In this document: piece by piece, positions 12,833 through 24,289 of the stretch
Layout of the letters: each line of letters opens with the position of its first letter
Position numbering within the stretch: the first letter of the stretch is position 1
Assembly: GCF_008831285.2 (NCBI RefSeq)
Contig: NC_045149.1
Location: 10,382,417 to 10,446,416 of the forward strand
Length of the DNA: 64,000 bases
DNA from: Nymphaea colorata
Taxonomy: Eukaryota > Streptophyta > Magnoliopsida > Nymphaeales > Nymphaeaceae
Reading direction: 5' to 3'
The notes under the pieces: generated by a model
Database searches by the model: none
What the model was told of the DNA's origin: nothing
The model's input: only the letters and a program-made list of their open reading frames with translations
Translations under genes and position numbers: made by a program

Positions 12833-13248
12833 TGTCACGGGCTGACTCCTTCGGACCGTGTGGCGTGGCAAACTCTCGCCAGTAAGCCGCAAGCCTTGTC
12901 CTCGTTCAAGTGAGCACAGAACACTTGAACGCCTTTTCGAAAACAAAAGACACAAAATGCATAAAGAGTGTGGAAAGAAAACTCGCAATATATTCAATTA
13001 AACAGTTGAGTACATCACAAGAGAAAACAAATAAGCTTTTACACTTTACTTACAAAAGATGGCCGAAGCCGCTTACAGAATTCCCATGCCGACCATCCAA
13101 AACAAGGAATCTCAATCTTACACTTGGGGCCGTTTTGGGAGGGTGCTCCGACACAGGTGAATATACAAGCTTACACCAAGACTCAACATAATCAAAGCAA
13201 ATACAACAAAAACAAATGACGACTATACAGACACGACACAAGGGAACA
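12833..13248 (-). repeat. Gypsy 5' LTR, copy A
   Basis: 416 bp, TGTCACGGG...AGGGAACA on the plus strand. Differs from the B 5' LTR at about 20 positions, 15 of them transitions. Confidence 0.95.
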
Positions 13249-13253
13249 TGCCA

Positions 13254-14929
13254 AGTGCTTTTCTTTAATAGTCACTCATGATACACTCTACTTTCTCATA
13301 CCAGAGAACATTTTCCAAATTGATGAATATCTTTAGAAGATTGTTAACATATACTCGATGTACACTTCCCTTTTTTGTCGGATCACAAGACATTCATGTT
13401 GCAACTTTTATTGAAATTGGATCTATCATCATGCTTGCAACTACCTTTATCTATGCAATTGCCAATAGATTCTTTCATACCTCAGTGTTGTTTAACAAGT
13501 CAAGCTAACTTGAGCTCCACTCGAACTTGATAATCTCAATCCGAGCTTGACTTATTCTTAAACATGCCCAGCTCAAGCTTGAGTTTGAGCTACATGACCT
13601 CCGTACTCGTTTATACTTGAGTAGGCTTGTGTATGGTTTTGCTAAAACAATCAGATTTTCAATTTACAAAACGGGGAAAGCAAACCCATTTTTTAATATA
13701 TTTCCTTAAACATGAGTTTTGTTTACATTTTACATACTAGAAATTTGAAAAAATGCATGAAAGTATGGAGCGCTATCAAAATTTCTCTTATGAAAAATAT
13801 AAAAAAGCTTCAATCATACCTTTTCTTCTAATTGTGGGGTTCATGGCCCCTTCCGGCCATCTTTGGATCCAGCATGCCACCACTGACTTGACAGCTGGTC
13901 AGCCACCACCATAGCACGACAGTGTTATCCATGTGGGTGGAGGTAAATGGGGTTGACCGGACCCATGCCTTCCCAAAGATGTTTAAAAAATAACAATTTT
14001 ACTTGTACATTTTAAAATTTTAATTTTAACATTTATATTTCGGCTAATGTTAAAAATTTGAAATTATAGTTCAACTGCTCCAATGAAAACTTCCTAGCTC
14101 TGCCTTTGCAGCTCCCCAATGCATTTTTTTTTATTTATCACATTTATTTTTTTAAATCTTCTCCGGGATTTCTTTTTTCAGAAGACAGATTCTAGTGAAA
14201 AAGATAGAAACCAAACATCTGTGGCCTTTGTCTAGCAAGGCTACGCTCTTCTTTGAAGAGAAAGTGATGCCAAATGAAAAGGTATAAAGGTATAACTGTC
14301 ATGAATGAATACTAAAAGAGAAGGAAATGTATCAACGGTGATACCAATGATGTTAAAGGCGGTGAAGAAAAGCGAGGTCATGTTAAGCCCATCATATTTG
14401 AACCACACAGAGTTGATGTTGTTGAAATGAGTTTCTGTTTTCCCTGCATAGAAATTCTTCATTTTAACTTTATGGGACTAATGCAGAAGAAAGGCTTTTT
14501 TAATCAATAAAGGAGGGGCATTTTGCAGCTTATTTAATTACAATTGAAACAAGATAAGTGCACAATTTTGGGATCTTAATTGAAATTCATGATTGACTTG
14601 TATAATGCAAGTATAGCTAGAAAAAGATGGTTTAATCAGAGCATGGAGGAAGGCATAGGTCAACTAAGCTTTTACAGACTACTGATCCATAGACATGAAC
14701 ACTTCAACATTCACTTTTTATGGGTGTCCTCTTCACATCTTGCTAATTGATTTTATATTCTGCTTTATGATTGATAATTGTCCTCAATACTCTAAGATGC
14801 TTGAGTCGATGGAAAAACGAAGAGCATGTTGCATGAGTTCAGGTATGTTGTCTTTTCCATGGCCTTTGCTTGTGTAGAAACTAAAAGGTTTGAGTGACTA
14901 AGGAACATTTGATAAGGAGCTACAAGTGA
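13254..14929. other. Intergenic, copy A
   Basis: No gene recognised. At 13,490-13,640 there is GAGCTT/AAGCTC-rich DNA typical of plant MITE-like repeats. At 13,975-14,110 an AT-rich piece ends in TAGCTCTGCCTTTG, akin to the insert inside the CACTA-like element at 17.05-17.25 kb. The corresponding B stretch is 54,793-56,476. Confidence 0.5.
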
Positions 14930-15445
14930 TTGAAAGGTGATGTCTGAATCTGGTTCACTTGAGAAGAATATGTTGATGTCTGGCAAGATTTTCATGAAAA
15001 TTGTATTTGGAAGAAGAAAACTTACAAAAGATGGGGTCTAAAGGAAATTTTTTTCTTCTGCTCTTGTTGAAGAGCTTCAAAAGAAGGAGAGAATAACATG
15101 GATTTGCGACTCTGTCAGAGATTCAATAACTACCTTAGATCTCTTCGTGAGCTTGAAAGGAAAGTTGATGAAAATGGAATGCAAACTTGATGGCGCTTCA
15201 AGAGGAAATATGTTAGATTTATATGAAGAACATTGACATCCTTTTGGCTGAAATGGAATCTGAAGGGATGTTGGTTGGCAGAAAGTACCTCTCAGATGTG
15301 GAGAAAATAGCTCCTAATGAGCAAAAAATTGCTGCTGACAGGTTTAGGAGATGGGCATCAAAATATTGTCCATATTCATTGTATATGAATGCTGGTAGTG
15401 TTGCTCATTTGCATCAGCTGTTCTTTGAAGAGACTGCAAACAGGT
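14930..15445 (+). pseudogene. Plant organellar DNA polymerase I (POLI) fragment, copy A
   Basis: A piece of the region between the 3'-5' exonuclease and polymerase domains of plant organellar DNA polymerase IA/IB. Motifs in order across two frameshifts: SGKIFMKIVFGRRKLTKDG, VEELQKKER, TWICDS, then LLAEMESEGMLVGRKYLS (from about 15,235), DRFRRWASKYCPYS and LHQLFFEE. The match ends at an intact splice donor (CAAACAG/GTATTT, 15,445), so this is a copied genomic segment with introns, not a processed cDNA. The rest of the enzyme, including the polymerase domain, is not found nearby, and the 5' part contains a TGA and frame breaks. The functional gene replicates plastid and mitochondrial DNA; this fragment cannot. 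Confidence 0.85.
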
Positions 15446-16794
15446 ATTTACCACATCTCTTCATTTCTTATAAATTCTCCTTAATAATGATTATGCACAC
15501 ACTAGGAAGAAATGGTATACATGATTTCTCTATGACTAAGGAGCATCCTTACTCCCCTGAAAAACATAGAAAATATTTGACATCACTTTGTTTGTATTAG
15601 CCCTAACAGAATGTGTTTTTTCCTAGTTTTAACATCATTGTTGAGCTTTTTGTATCTTGTAGCTTTCATACCTTGAACTGAGTTGCCATAGAACTCAACC
15701 TGCCTTCAACTATTGATAAAAAAATCGATTACTTCCTATTTGATAAACTTTTTCTCGTTTCTGGATTTGCAGAAAAGCTAAATCATATGCTGGCAGTTAA
15801 TTTCTTTGTATGCTTATGAAACTTGGCAGTGAATCACAAAGGCATTAAGAGGACTGTTTATAGGAATATTGGCACCAGTCTCTTTTGCCATGGAACACTT
15901 TAGGTAGCTATTATGTGTTAAGAACATCATTTTTTTTTAAGTAATTCTATTGTCTTACATTGATCAAATTCCTACCTATTGGCACTTAAGGGTTTGCTCT
16001 TCTATCATTTGTTGCACGTTTCTTACTCTGATTCTCAGAAGGATCACAAGTACCACACCTACTAAACTTCTACCACCATTCTATTGGCTATATAGCCTTC
16101 ATCTTGGGCATTATTAATGTCTTTAAAGGGTTGAACATCATTCAAGAGAAATTTGTAATCAGAGCCATCATCTACCATTGTATCTACTGAACACCATTCT
16201 ATTGGCTACAGTGGCATCATCTTGAACATTTAAGATTGTAATCAGCTAATTTTAAGTTGGGTTGGGTTTTAAATGCCAGTTGTGAAATATGTGATCTACT
16301 AAATTTTACGTGGTCTCTACAAATTTTCTTAGTGTAAAATTTTCATGCAGCCTTCACTTTTTTTTCTTACAGATTGAATTAGTAAATTTGTTACAAAGCA
16401 TCAATTGGGAGACAAAAAAGTGAGCTATTGGTGATGGAGGTTCAAAAATGTTGTTTAGGAAATTGTTGCATACTTTACACATTGCTGATCTCTTCTGCTA
16501 TTGAGGTAGTACATAAATACGTTTATGTTTGCTTTTCATATTCTCTTTTTATGGATATCAACTTTGATTCTGTCTGGTTTTTACAGCTTCAGGACTATTT
16601 GCATTCAAATGGCATCTTATAGAATTCGAATTGTGTCAACGCTATACGTAGGAACTTCAATGTATGGAACAACATCAGAATTGGTGTAGCCTGCTGCAGA
16701 TATTTATATAGCTTTATTTTCATTAGATGTATGCAGGACTTATCAATTTTTTATTAGTAAATCAGGGTTTATTTGTTCATGATGGATATAGCTT
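15446..16794. other. Intergenic or degraded intron DNA, copy A
   Basis: No family recognised. A stretch at 16,373-16,500 looks exon-like after TTCTTACAG (INWETKK, then GDGGS) but has a TGA in A where B has CGA; its identity is unknown. A duplicated phrase, CACCATTCTATTGGCTA, occurs at 16,075 and 16,192. B: 56,993-58,341. Confidence 0.4.
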
Positions 16795-17324
16795 CACCAC
16801 AACAGGTGACCCACTATACTGGTGACAAAAAACTCACCACTGAATCTACGGAACGGTCGATTGTTGCCAGTGTAAGCATTTATACCAGCAACAGTTTTCA
16901 TCGGTGCAGTTAGTTATTTCAATGTACTTTTGTCGATAACTATACTAGTGATGACAAATTCACCGCTATAGGCTACCTCAATGCAACCTATAGCGGTGAT
17001 GACAAATTCACCGCTATAGGCTACTCCAATGCAACCTACAGTGGTGATAGTACTGGCAGAGGCAGAGCCAAGGTAGAGCCTGCATGGGCCTTGGCCCCAC
17101 TTCATTTTTTTTTTTAAATTTACATGTAAATTTTAGAAAATTTCACTTGTTCTATATAAAAAATTTTAACAATAATATTTTGGCCCTAATCAGAATTTAG
17201 AAACTTTAATTCAGCTCTCCTCATAAAATGGCTTTGCTCTTGAGTACCAACATTAATTTTCATTCCTTATAGCCTATACTGGTGAAAACTTCGCTAGTAT
17301 AGGCTTTTTTTTTCTTTTGTAGTG
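16795..17324. mobile_element. CACTA-like non-autonomous DNA transposon, copy A
   Basis: The right end reads ...TTTCTTTTGTAGTG (to 17,324), the complement of a CACTACAAAAGAAA terminus typical of plant CACTA elements. The left end CACCACAACAGGTG at 16,795 is a diverged partner. Between them are many short inverted units (CACCGCTATAGGCTAC / CCTATAGCGGTG; CTATACTGGTGA), the usual subterminal repeats. A 3-bp target duplication is not evident, so the left border is uncertain. An AT-rich insert bounded by AGAGCCAAG and GGCTTTGCTC sits at about 17,055-17,245. No transposase coding. Confidence 0.6.
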
Positions 17325-18606
17325 CATGAAGCGAGACATAAGCTTCTAGGTTTAATAAGTGAAAGCCTTATGATGAAAAAAAAATTAGCACTTAAAATAT
17401 CCTTGAGTACTCATTACAGTGGATCTGAACTTGTGTTTTTCTCTGTAAACTAACAGATACTGATTGGTTAATTAATATCCTTGAAGGCTTTTAAGCTGAA
17501 GCTTAGAAGTCTTTAATATATATTCAACTTCTGTTCAGAATTCCCTACATTTTTGGCTTTTATTAACACTCCTTGCATCAATATATTGGAGCAATGGTAT
17601 GTTAATGTCATCGGTTTTTATAGTACGATGACTTTATAATGAGATATTGTCGACATGGATGAAAAGAAACGTTTGCTTGTCTTTTATCAGTTCCAATTAA
17701 TGCTTATATTACTGGCTATCATTCCTTAGCCAAATAATTAATCATATATTCATTTCTTATATTGTCAAATGTTTTCGAGTTGGGTTCCCAGTTTTTTGGT
17801 AGTCTGGTTTTTCTGAAGGTCTGCTTCTTAATTGTATGCATGCTCTCTCCGTAACTACTTGGTATCCCTAGTCTTACATCCGACCAACATGTAATTGGTG
17901 TGAGTGGCATGTTGTTCTATATGAAGCAGTTTACAGGATGATGTCAGACAATGTCACACTACTATTTTTATATAGTCCATTGATTTAAATCCTTTTTCTG
18001 CGTATTTGGAAGTGCGGTGGGCGAGCACAACTGTCACGTTTTAGATCACCGCTCCTCACATCCCTGTCGCCATTATTTCCATTCCTAAATGCATTGTAAA
18101 TGTGGAACCTTTTGTTGTAGTTCACCATTAATGCTTCTGGCATGCAGACGGGGAATCTCTTCCCCTATTGTCCTCTCTTTTCTCTCTGGTGCTTTGAATT
18201 ATGTACTTTTTTTACGAAACTTGATCGAGTAAATAAATGCGATATGATTCGAACTGTAAGCTAAAAAAACGGTGAAATTTTGATGTAAAAAAAAATCATG
18301 AAAACTCCTCGATGCCAAGATCAAAATTCATCTTTCTTTTTTTGAATATGTATTTTTTTTATCTATTTCAGTTTATAATAAGTAAAATTTGACGCAGGAC
18401 CTTCGTATATACATGACGTTGTTTGCCAGTCAAGCTCTACAAAATTATACATTTTCCAGAGCTTTCGATCAATACCTGTCTCTAGCGACAAAACTGAATT
18501 TGTCATGCATATGTCTACATCCGAGCAGTTCACGTGGAAGGCTGAATGTACAAGTACTAGTAGACAAGTTAGCCTGCTGTATATATAAACTGGCAAGCAG
18601 TTGAGA
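17325..18606. other. Intergenic, copy A
   Basis: AT-rich; no gene, RNA or element recognised. Unusually little changed between copies (B 58,875-60,148). Confidence 0.5.
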
Positions 18607-18614
18607 GTTCTTGT

Positions 18615-19057
18615 TTGGGATGTCAATATATCTGATTTGGATTCAAAATTTGATTGAAACATTCTGAAAAGGTCTGATATGTAAAAGGAAGTTAATATCT
18701 GATTAACAAATCAGATCAGATCAGATTCAGATTTAAGAAATGACATCTGATTAGATTTGGGTCCAGATTCACATATATATAAATATCAGATCCGATTTCA
18801 GTTTAAATAAATATGCAATATCTGAGGTCTTTGCTTTTTGAAAATCGAATGAATTTGGTTCAAAAATTGGATCTGAATTCAGATGTGAATGTAAAACTCG
18901 GATTTGGATTGTGAAATCGGGCTTCAGATTCACATTCATATATGACTTTTCTTCATTTGTATTCAAATTCAAAGCTGAATATGAATATGTAAATATTAAA
19001 AGAAATAGATAAAGTTAGTAATATATCTGATTTGAATCTAATCTACTGGCATCCCTA
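18615..19057. mobile_element. hAT-type MITE, copy A
   Basis: 443 bp. The termini TTGGGATGTCAATATATC and (complement of the right end) TAGGGATGCCAGTAGATT are imperfect inverted repeats of the TAGGGATG class. They are flanked by 8-bp GTTCTTGT (18607-18614) and GTCCTTGT (19058-19065), 7 of 8 identical, the target-duplication length of hAT transposons. The interior is built of GATCTGAATTC/AGATTTGG-like A/T-rich words and has no transposase. Confidence 0.78.
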
Positions 19058-19065
19058 GTCCTTGT

Positions 19066-20620
19066 GTACATAATTTTATTTATTTTCAGTCCACATGTTT
19101 TTGAACCACTGGGAGGAGTGCTAATGCACCCCTCTGAAAACCCTATCTAAATTAGAATCCAGCCCTACCAGACACCAAGCTTGACACAAATTATCAAGGT
19201 CTATTGAGAGGGAGAAAGAGAGGGAGAGGAGATGGGGAGAAGAGGGAGGGACAAGAACTGGTTCACAGCCTCTATAATGGCATCTTTAATCTCAATCTCA
19301 ATATTTCTCAATATCATCAAGATAGCACCCTTCAAGATTTGAACTGAGGACATAGTTAACACGCCACCCATCCCAATAAGTCATGCTATCTATCACTTAG
19401 AGATAGAGATAGAGGGAGAGAATTATCTCCTTGTATTGAGTAGCATAACATGAATATGATGCCGAACTGATTGCTTGAAATACCCCCGTAAAATAGGAAG
19501 GGATAACCGAAGGCAAAAATAGAATTTCTTTTAAGGATATATCACTAATGTACAATGCCATGCTAAGAAAGCTAGTTATATGCACTACCACCAAACATGA
19601 TTTTCTAGTGCACTGAGGTGTAAAATAACCAGATTACCCTTGATATATCAAGACAAAAACCTTTCTAAAAAAACAAAATTAAATTGGAAAGTAGAAAAAA
19701 AGGAATTTTCCAAAATATGCATTTATTTTTCAGAAATGGCCAAAATGATCCCTTTTTCTTTTGGTGCATATATGTGCACGCACTTGGGTGGCTCACGGTT
19801 GTGGTGAGTGTTCGGATCCCCAAACATCCGCGACCCTGAGGGGCATTTCCATCTTATTAAAAAAACCCTATTCTTGACCTTACTGGGGTTCTTCCCTTTT
19901 ATCTAATGTGGGCAATTTACGTCATTTGAAGTAACTAGCTTGGCATCATATTTGCTGACAATAATGAAGCAAATAATGCTTAGGTTTCCTAGGGTCACGT
20001 GATCCTTAGAGTTATATACTATTGTTCGACAGTTGTATATGTTTAAAGTAGTTTTGGAATTTATTCCCTACTGACTTCATTCAAATTATCTTCTGTCATT
20101 TTCACTTGTAATATGAATCGATCCTTTGTTACTTTGATCGCAGTTAAAGGCAGACATGCATTTGACGGTATAAGTTTACCTGATCATTTAAAACTCAGCC
20201 TTTTTTTACTAGTTACGTTATGCCATTTTATTGAAAGAAAAGTACAACATTATGGACAGGTGTTTTCAAAGAGGGTTGGTGCAACAGATATAGTAGGGGT
20301 TGGTAGCTAGTTTTCATTTTGATCTTCCGTAGTATCAATTCATTATGCTATAAAAAGGAGACATCGACATACAAGTTAAAGCATAGTGGAAGTGGCTTAA
20401 TAATTTAAGGAATAAAAAAAAAAAAGTAGGAGTTCGGTGCAGATGAATGGTAAAATGAAGTAGTCATTCTACTCACCTTGCTCACCCCAAATATTACACA
20501 ACAAAACTTTCCACGTACTCAAATTTCCAACATTTGAAGGCCAAAGTGTGGATTTGGGATAAGCAAAACGCAGGCAGAAAGTGATCTGTCAATTGCCCAT
20601 GATTCAGGGACGATTAATTC
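19066..20620. other. Intergenic, copy A
   Basis: Contains a purine-rich GA tract (19,205-19,255) and a (GATA/GAGA) patch at 19,398-19,420. No gene recognised. B: 60,608-62,160. Confidence 0.5.
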
Positions 20621-20631
20621 AGAAAAGGCCT

Positions 20632-20639
20632 TATAAAAT
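20632..20639 (+). promoter_or_regulatory. Possible TATA box, copy A
   Basis: TATAAAAT followed about 25-40 bp later by a CT-rich leader (CTCTCCCCTCCCTTCTCTCT), the usual plant core-promoter layout. Same in B at 62,173-62,180. Confidence 0.4.
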
Positions 20640-20766
20640 ATTACTAAAAGGAGAACCTCTCCCCTCCCTTCTCTCTCTATGTCTCTCTCTCCCGGACCAC
20701 TAATGGTTTTCAACCAGGAGAGTTCTGAACCTCTCTTGCCTGGCAGTTTCAGTTTGCTGGAAACAG

Positions 20767-20943
20767 ATGGCCGATGGTATCAGAAACCTCGATCTTCCCT
20801 TCCTCCTGCTGTTTGCGTCATTTTGTGCTGTTTATCCTTCAAGGCCAGAACCCATGTACTCGACATGGCGCTGGGGAGCTCATCATGTGCCTGCTGGTCT
20901 TCACAGGATTGAGACATGCATGGTGCAGCTGAGAACATGTTGA
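20767..20943 (+). CDS. Possible 58-residue small protein, copy A
   Basis: ATG at 20,767 opens 58 codons to TGA at 20,941. It begins MADGIRNLDLP and then a hydrophobic stretch LLLFASFCAVY (about residues 13-23) that could be a signal peptide or anchor, followed by a His/Arg-rich tail. It lies 130 bp after a TATA-like box and CT-rich leader. Another frame opens at 20,679 (77 residues), so the coding frame is not certain; a noncoding transcript is equally possible. No family recognised. The B copy has one Pro-to-Leu change in this frame. Confidence 0.25.
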   Translation: MADGIRNLDLPFLLLFASFCAVYPSRPEPMYSTWRWGAHHVPAGLHRIETCMVQLRTC

Positions 20944-21368
20944 TCTGTGGATGGATGGCTCCTAAGAGGTGGGGAGCTCGAGAACAACCGCCATCATAGG
21001 CAAGTCTGCGTCTTGGCTCTGATCTTGATTTGTGTTTCTTTTCATTTCTTTACTTCTCCTGTGATTTGGGGAGGAGTTCGTGAACAGATTTGGTGGATTA
21101 ATTCCATTTTTTTAATGGTAAATTCTTGTCATAACCGCTATGGAATGCTTACGATGGCGTAAATGGCAATGGAGCATCATTTGCTTCAAGCAACGGTGAA
21201 GTACATGGCCTGAGAGAAGGAACTTCATGATTATAATTAAGTAGTTTTTACAATTTCTTTTCTTTTCATGATGTGCTACGGAGACCACTGTTCACAAGAG
21301 CTTCGTAAAAACGCCATTAATATACTCAATCCTTGTGGTTGAAGGAGATACAGAATTCAACAGAGAAA

Positions 21369-23138
21369 AGGATATTGAAGCCCAGAGATAACTAAAACAA
21401 AGACTAGTTGATAAACATCTGTATTCCACCTGGACGCAGCTCAAACATGGAGAAAATCAATGATTGGAAGAGAAGATGGAGAGGGCTAAGTAGATTGGAG
21501 GCTTAATATTAATATATATCTCAGCTAATCGATCCCCAGACAAGTTTTTTTCATATTCTTCCATTTTTTTTTTGGCTTTTTCTTTCATGTGGGCCAGCAA
21601 AGTCTATACTTTTTTTTCCTCTCAGTAAAATTTCTTTCCTTCCATTCCTTTCTCCTTTCTTATGAAGCCATTGCCCCCTGCAGTACACCTCACATATGCG
21701 AACCAGATGTTTCATTGCCATGCATGCTGCTGGAAGACAAATAATTTGACTCCCTCACTGTATATTCACATAATTAAGCCTGTATGTTTCACAAACTAAA
21801 TATTCTGGGAAGTATTATGCAATTTTTACAAGCTTTTCTTTTTAAATTTCAAAATTTAAAATTTAAAATATTGTGAGGTTTATCCTTGCCATGAAGGTGC
21901 TCTGTGAAAGTGGCTTTAGGCATTATATTCATTTCTAAATTAAAAATAGCAACACTCGTGACACAAATGGCTGCTTTCATACAGCACCCAGGATCATAGC
22001 AGCAAGAGGTTTGTTTTGTAATTAACTTAATTAATTTGCATCCGACTTGTTTTGAAACTCTTGAATATCTGGAAAATTTGTAACTTTCCCAATACAAACA
22101 TTGCATAAAACTAACTAATGTAGAGTAAGCCAATTCTACATTAAGATAATTATTCCTTTGGAAATAGATTATATCTGCGATTTAGGCTGATTCGTATAAC
22201 AATATTAAGTACAAGTCCCAATCTGCTCATCTGTGTTTCTTTTAGATATATAGAGACGGTTTCATGGAAAGTTTTGGTCCTAAAATCAGGCTCAAAGACT
22301 TAGGTTTTAATAATGCAAATTGTATATTAATGTGTAGCTGGCAATAATAGTCATCTATAGATGCATTGCATTTCAATTTTTAGCGGTTTGGCCTAAGTAG
22401 CCAATCATATAAAATGCAAAATCATGGCGGCAAACTACAAAAATTGACCAACGTGATAAAAATATTTTCACAAGTCTATTATTTATGACTTCTAATTGAA
22501 TACAATAAATATTCTATACTTAATTGTCTTCAAAATCTTGAGAGGGAAAATTGTAAAAGTGGGTTGTCATAGCAACGTGTTAAGCGTGCGCCAAAGATAG
22601 AAAAGTTACTTGCCCTTTATATTTATGCCTCAGCTGATAAGTTGTTTTAAGTTAAAAAATCTTCTTACAGAAAAATTTTAGGAACATATTGACCTAATAA
22701 TTAGGTAAACCTTATATATGCCTGTGATTAAGTTATCTTTTCATGCTAGAAAATTTCTTAAAGAAAAAATTTAGCAGTACATTGATCTAATACATTTTTT
22801 CTTCATGCAATCATGCTGGGTAACACCCTACAATTTATTGCCGCCAACATGGAATACAAGAAAGAATTATTGAATAATATAATATGAAAACAACAAATAG
22901 AGGGGAGAAAACCGAAATAGGAAAACTGAAATAGAACACGGGGTGCCCCCAACATCATGAAGTAGTACTCAACCAAAAACTTGATTGATTCTTCGGACGG
23001 AAAATTGTTATTGACTTCAAACTTTACAATCTTGCTGTTGAAAACAAAACTAGAGATTAAATCCCATCCTTAGCTGCTTCAAGCAACCGCTTCCAGCTGT
23101 TATTATTTGATTTTACCTTTTCTTCCACAAGCCTATTA
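21369..23138. other. 1,770-bp segment present in copy A, absent from copy B
   Basis: Flanking sequence is joined directly at 62,909/62,910 in B with 2-3 bp of shared sequence (AGA) at the ends and no target duplication, which favours deletion in B over insertion in A. Content: AT-rich, no clear gene; the right part (from about 22.8 kb) may belong to the 3' LTR of the neighbouring copia remnant. Confidence 0.85.
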
Positions 23139-23239
23139 GAAGATCCATGCACCATTAACTTCCACAAAAGGAGCCACTGCATAGACATTTGAGCTTCCAA
23201 ACACATCAAAAAATTTAATTTGAATATTGCTGCCATCTT

Positions 23240-23521
23240 ATCGTAACAAACCTAAAAAGGAAAACACAGACAATAGAGAGGACTGAAAACATAGTTCACA
23301 GTATATTTACTTTATGGGTGATAATATTACACTTCTCGAGTGTAGTAAGATAATATAAAGACACATTACAAAGTTATCATGACAAGGAAAAGTAACTGTT
23401 GCAACAATGGGAAAGGAAAAGATAGAAAATCAGTCCTGAACATGAGTTATATTTGTCATTTATTGTAACTGGTCTTGATATGCATATCCTTTAGCTTATC
23501 TTGTTTAGACATTCTTTAACA
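23240..23521 (-). repeat. Copia 3' LTR (inner part)
   Basis: Shares words such as ATATGCATATCCTTTAGCTT, ATATTTACTTT and TAATATTACAC, in order, with 27,030-27,274. Confidence 0.65.
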
Positions 23522-23619
23522 TGCTGTCCCAAACTGAGTGTAGGATCAACAATATTTAGCTTGTCTCTAAAAGTTTTGAACATACTTGAACCAAGAACCT
23601 TCATCATACCATAAACAAG

Positions 23620-24143
23620 TTGCAAATTCGACCTTATGACTTAACTTGAGATTTACTTACTAATATATCACGCACAAAATGAAAATCAACCTTGACATGC
23701 TTAGTTCAAGTATGAAAAACCAGGTTAGCTGTCAAATACAATGCTCCTATATTATCACAACATAAAATGAAGGAGGGTGTTATTGATACTCCAAGTTCAT
23801 GAGAAAGGGACCTTGGCCATAACAACTCTACATCAACACAAGCAAGAGACTTATACTCTGCCTTGGTACTAGATTGAGCAATTGTTTGTTGTTTTCAAGA
23901 GGCCCATGACACAACATTATTACCCAAGAATGTAACAAATCCACGAGTTGATTTTCTGTTGTTTGGCTTCCTGCCAATCAACATTAACAAAAATGGCCAA
24001 TTGCACAGAAGATGAATTGGTGATTTGAAGGATGTAACGATGGTTCCATTTAAGTAGTGCAAAATCCTTCCCCAATACTGATGACAAAAGCAATGTTCTG
24101 CCTCATAAATGTGGCATATTGTAAGGCTCCTACCACACTTCAA
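23620..24143 (-). pseudogene. Copia RNase H fragment
   Basis: Minus-strand frame with RILHYLNGT, NNRKSTRGFVTFLGNNVVSWAS and then, after a stop, an SSTKAEYKSLA-like end: the classic copia RNase H tail. B: 63,391-63,914. Confidence 0.85.
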
Positions 24144-24289
24144 TACAATGATGAGTTTGTAAAAGCTTGAGAAGCATCATTATTCACTTTGTTTGTGCTC
24201 ATTGGAGAGGATGTGACCTTTGCCATGGTCAAATTAGCTCATTGAATAATATTTTTAATTTTGTTGACACAAGTATAAATTATGAGCTT

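Larger units (their letters stand above)
7786..13248 (-). mobile_element. Ty3/gypsy chromodomain LTR retrotransposon, copy A (full-length, decayed)
   Basis: A complete 5,463-bp element on the minus strand: 5' LTR 12833-13248, tRNA-iMet primer site 12819-12830, gag, protease, RT, RNase H, integrase, chromodomain-like tail, polypurine tract 8199-8210, 3' LTR 7786-8198. Both LTRs run TG...CA. The flanks are TGCCG (7781-7785) and TGCCA (13249-13253); copy B keeps TGCCG on both sides, so the 5-bp target duplication has one mutation here. The LTRs differ at about 41 of 413 positions by eye plus a 3-bp gap, so the insertion is old. The chromodomain and total size suggest a small chromovirus such as the Reina group; this is inference. 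Stops and frameshifts make it non-autonomous. Confidence 0.96.
1..24229. repeat. Copy A of a ~42-kb-period direct duplication
   Basis: Matches 42,013-64,000 almost base for base in the same orientation; base 1 aligns with 42,013. The A-to-B offset steps with indels: +42,012 at the edge, +42,026 after the TA microsatellite, +42,028 from about 3.3 kb, +42,038 from about 5.7 kb, +42,037 from about 7.3 kb, +41,574 after a 463-bp deletion in B (A 8,017-8,480), +41,539 near 13 kb, +41,547 at 15-16 kb, +41,542 at 18-20 kb, +41,541 at 20.7 kb, and +39,771 after a second deletion in B (A 21,369-23,138, 1,770 bp). Neither outer boundary lies in the window. A true tandem duplication and a haplotype join in assembly both fit. 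Confidence 0.97.
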
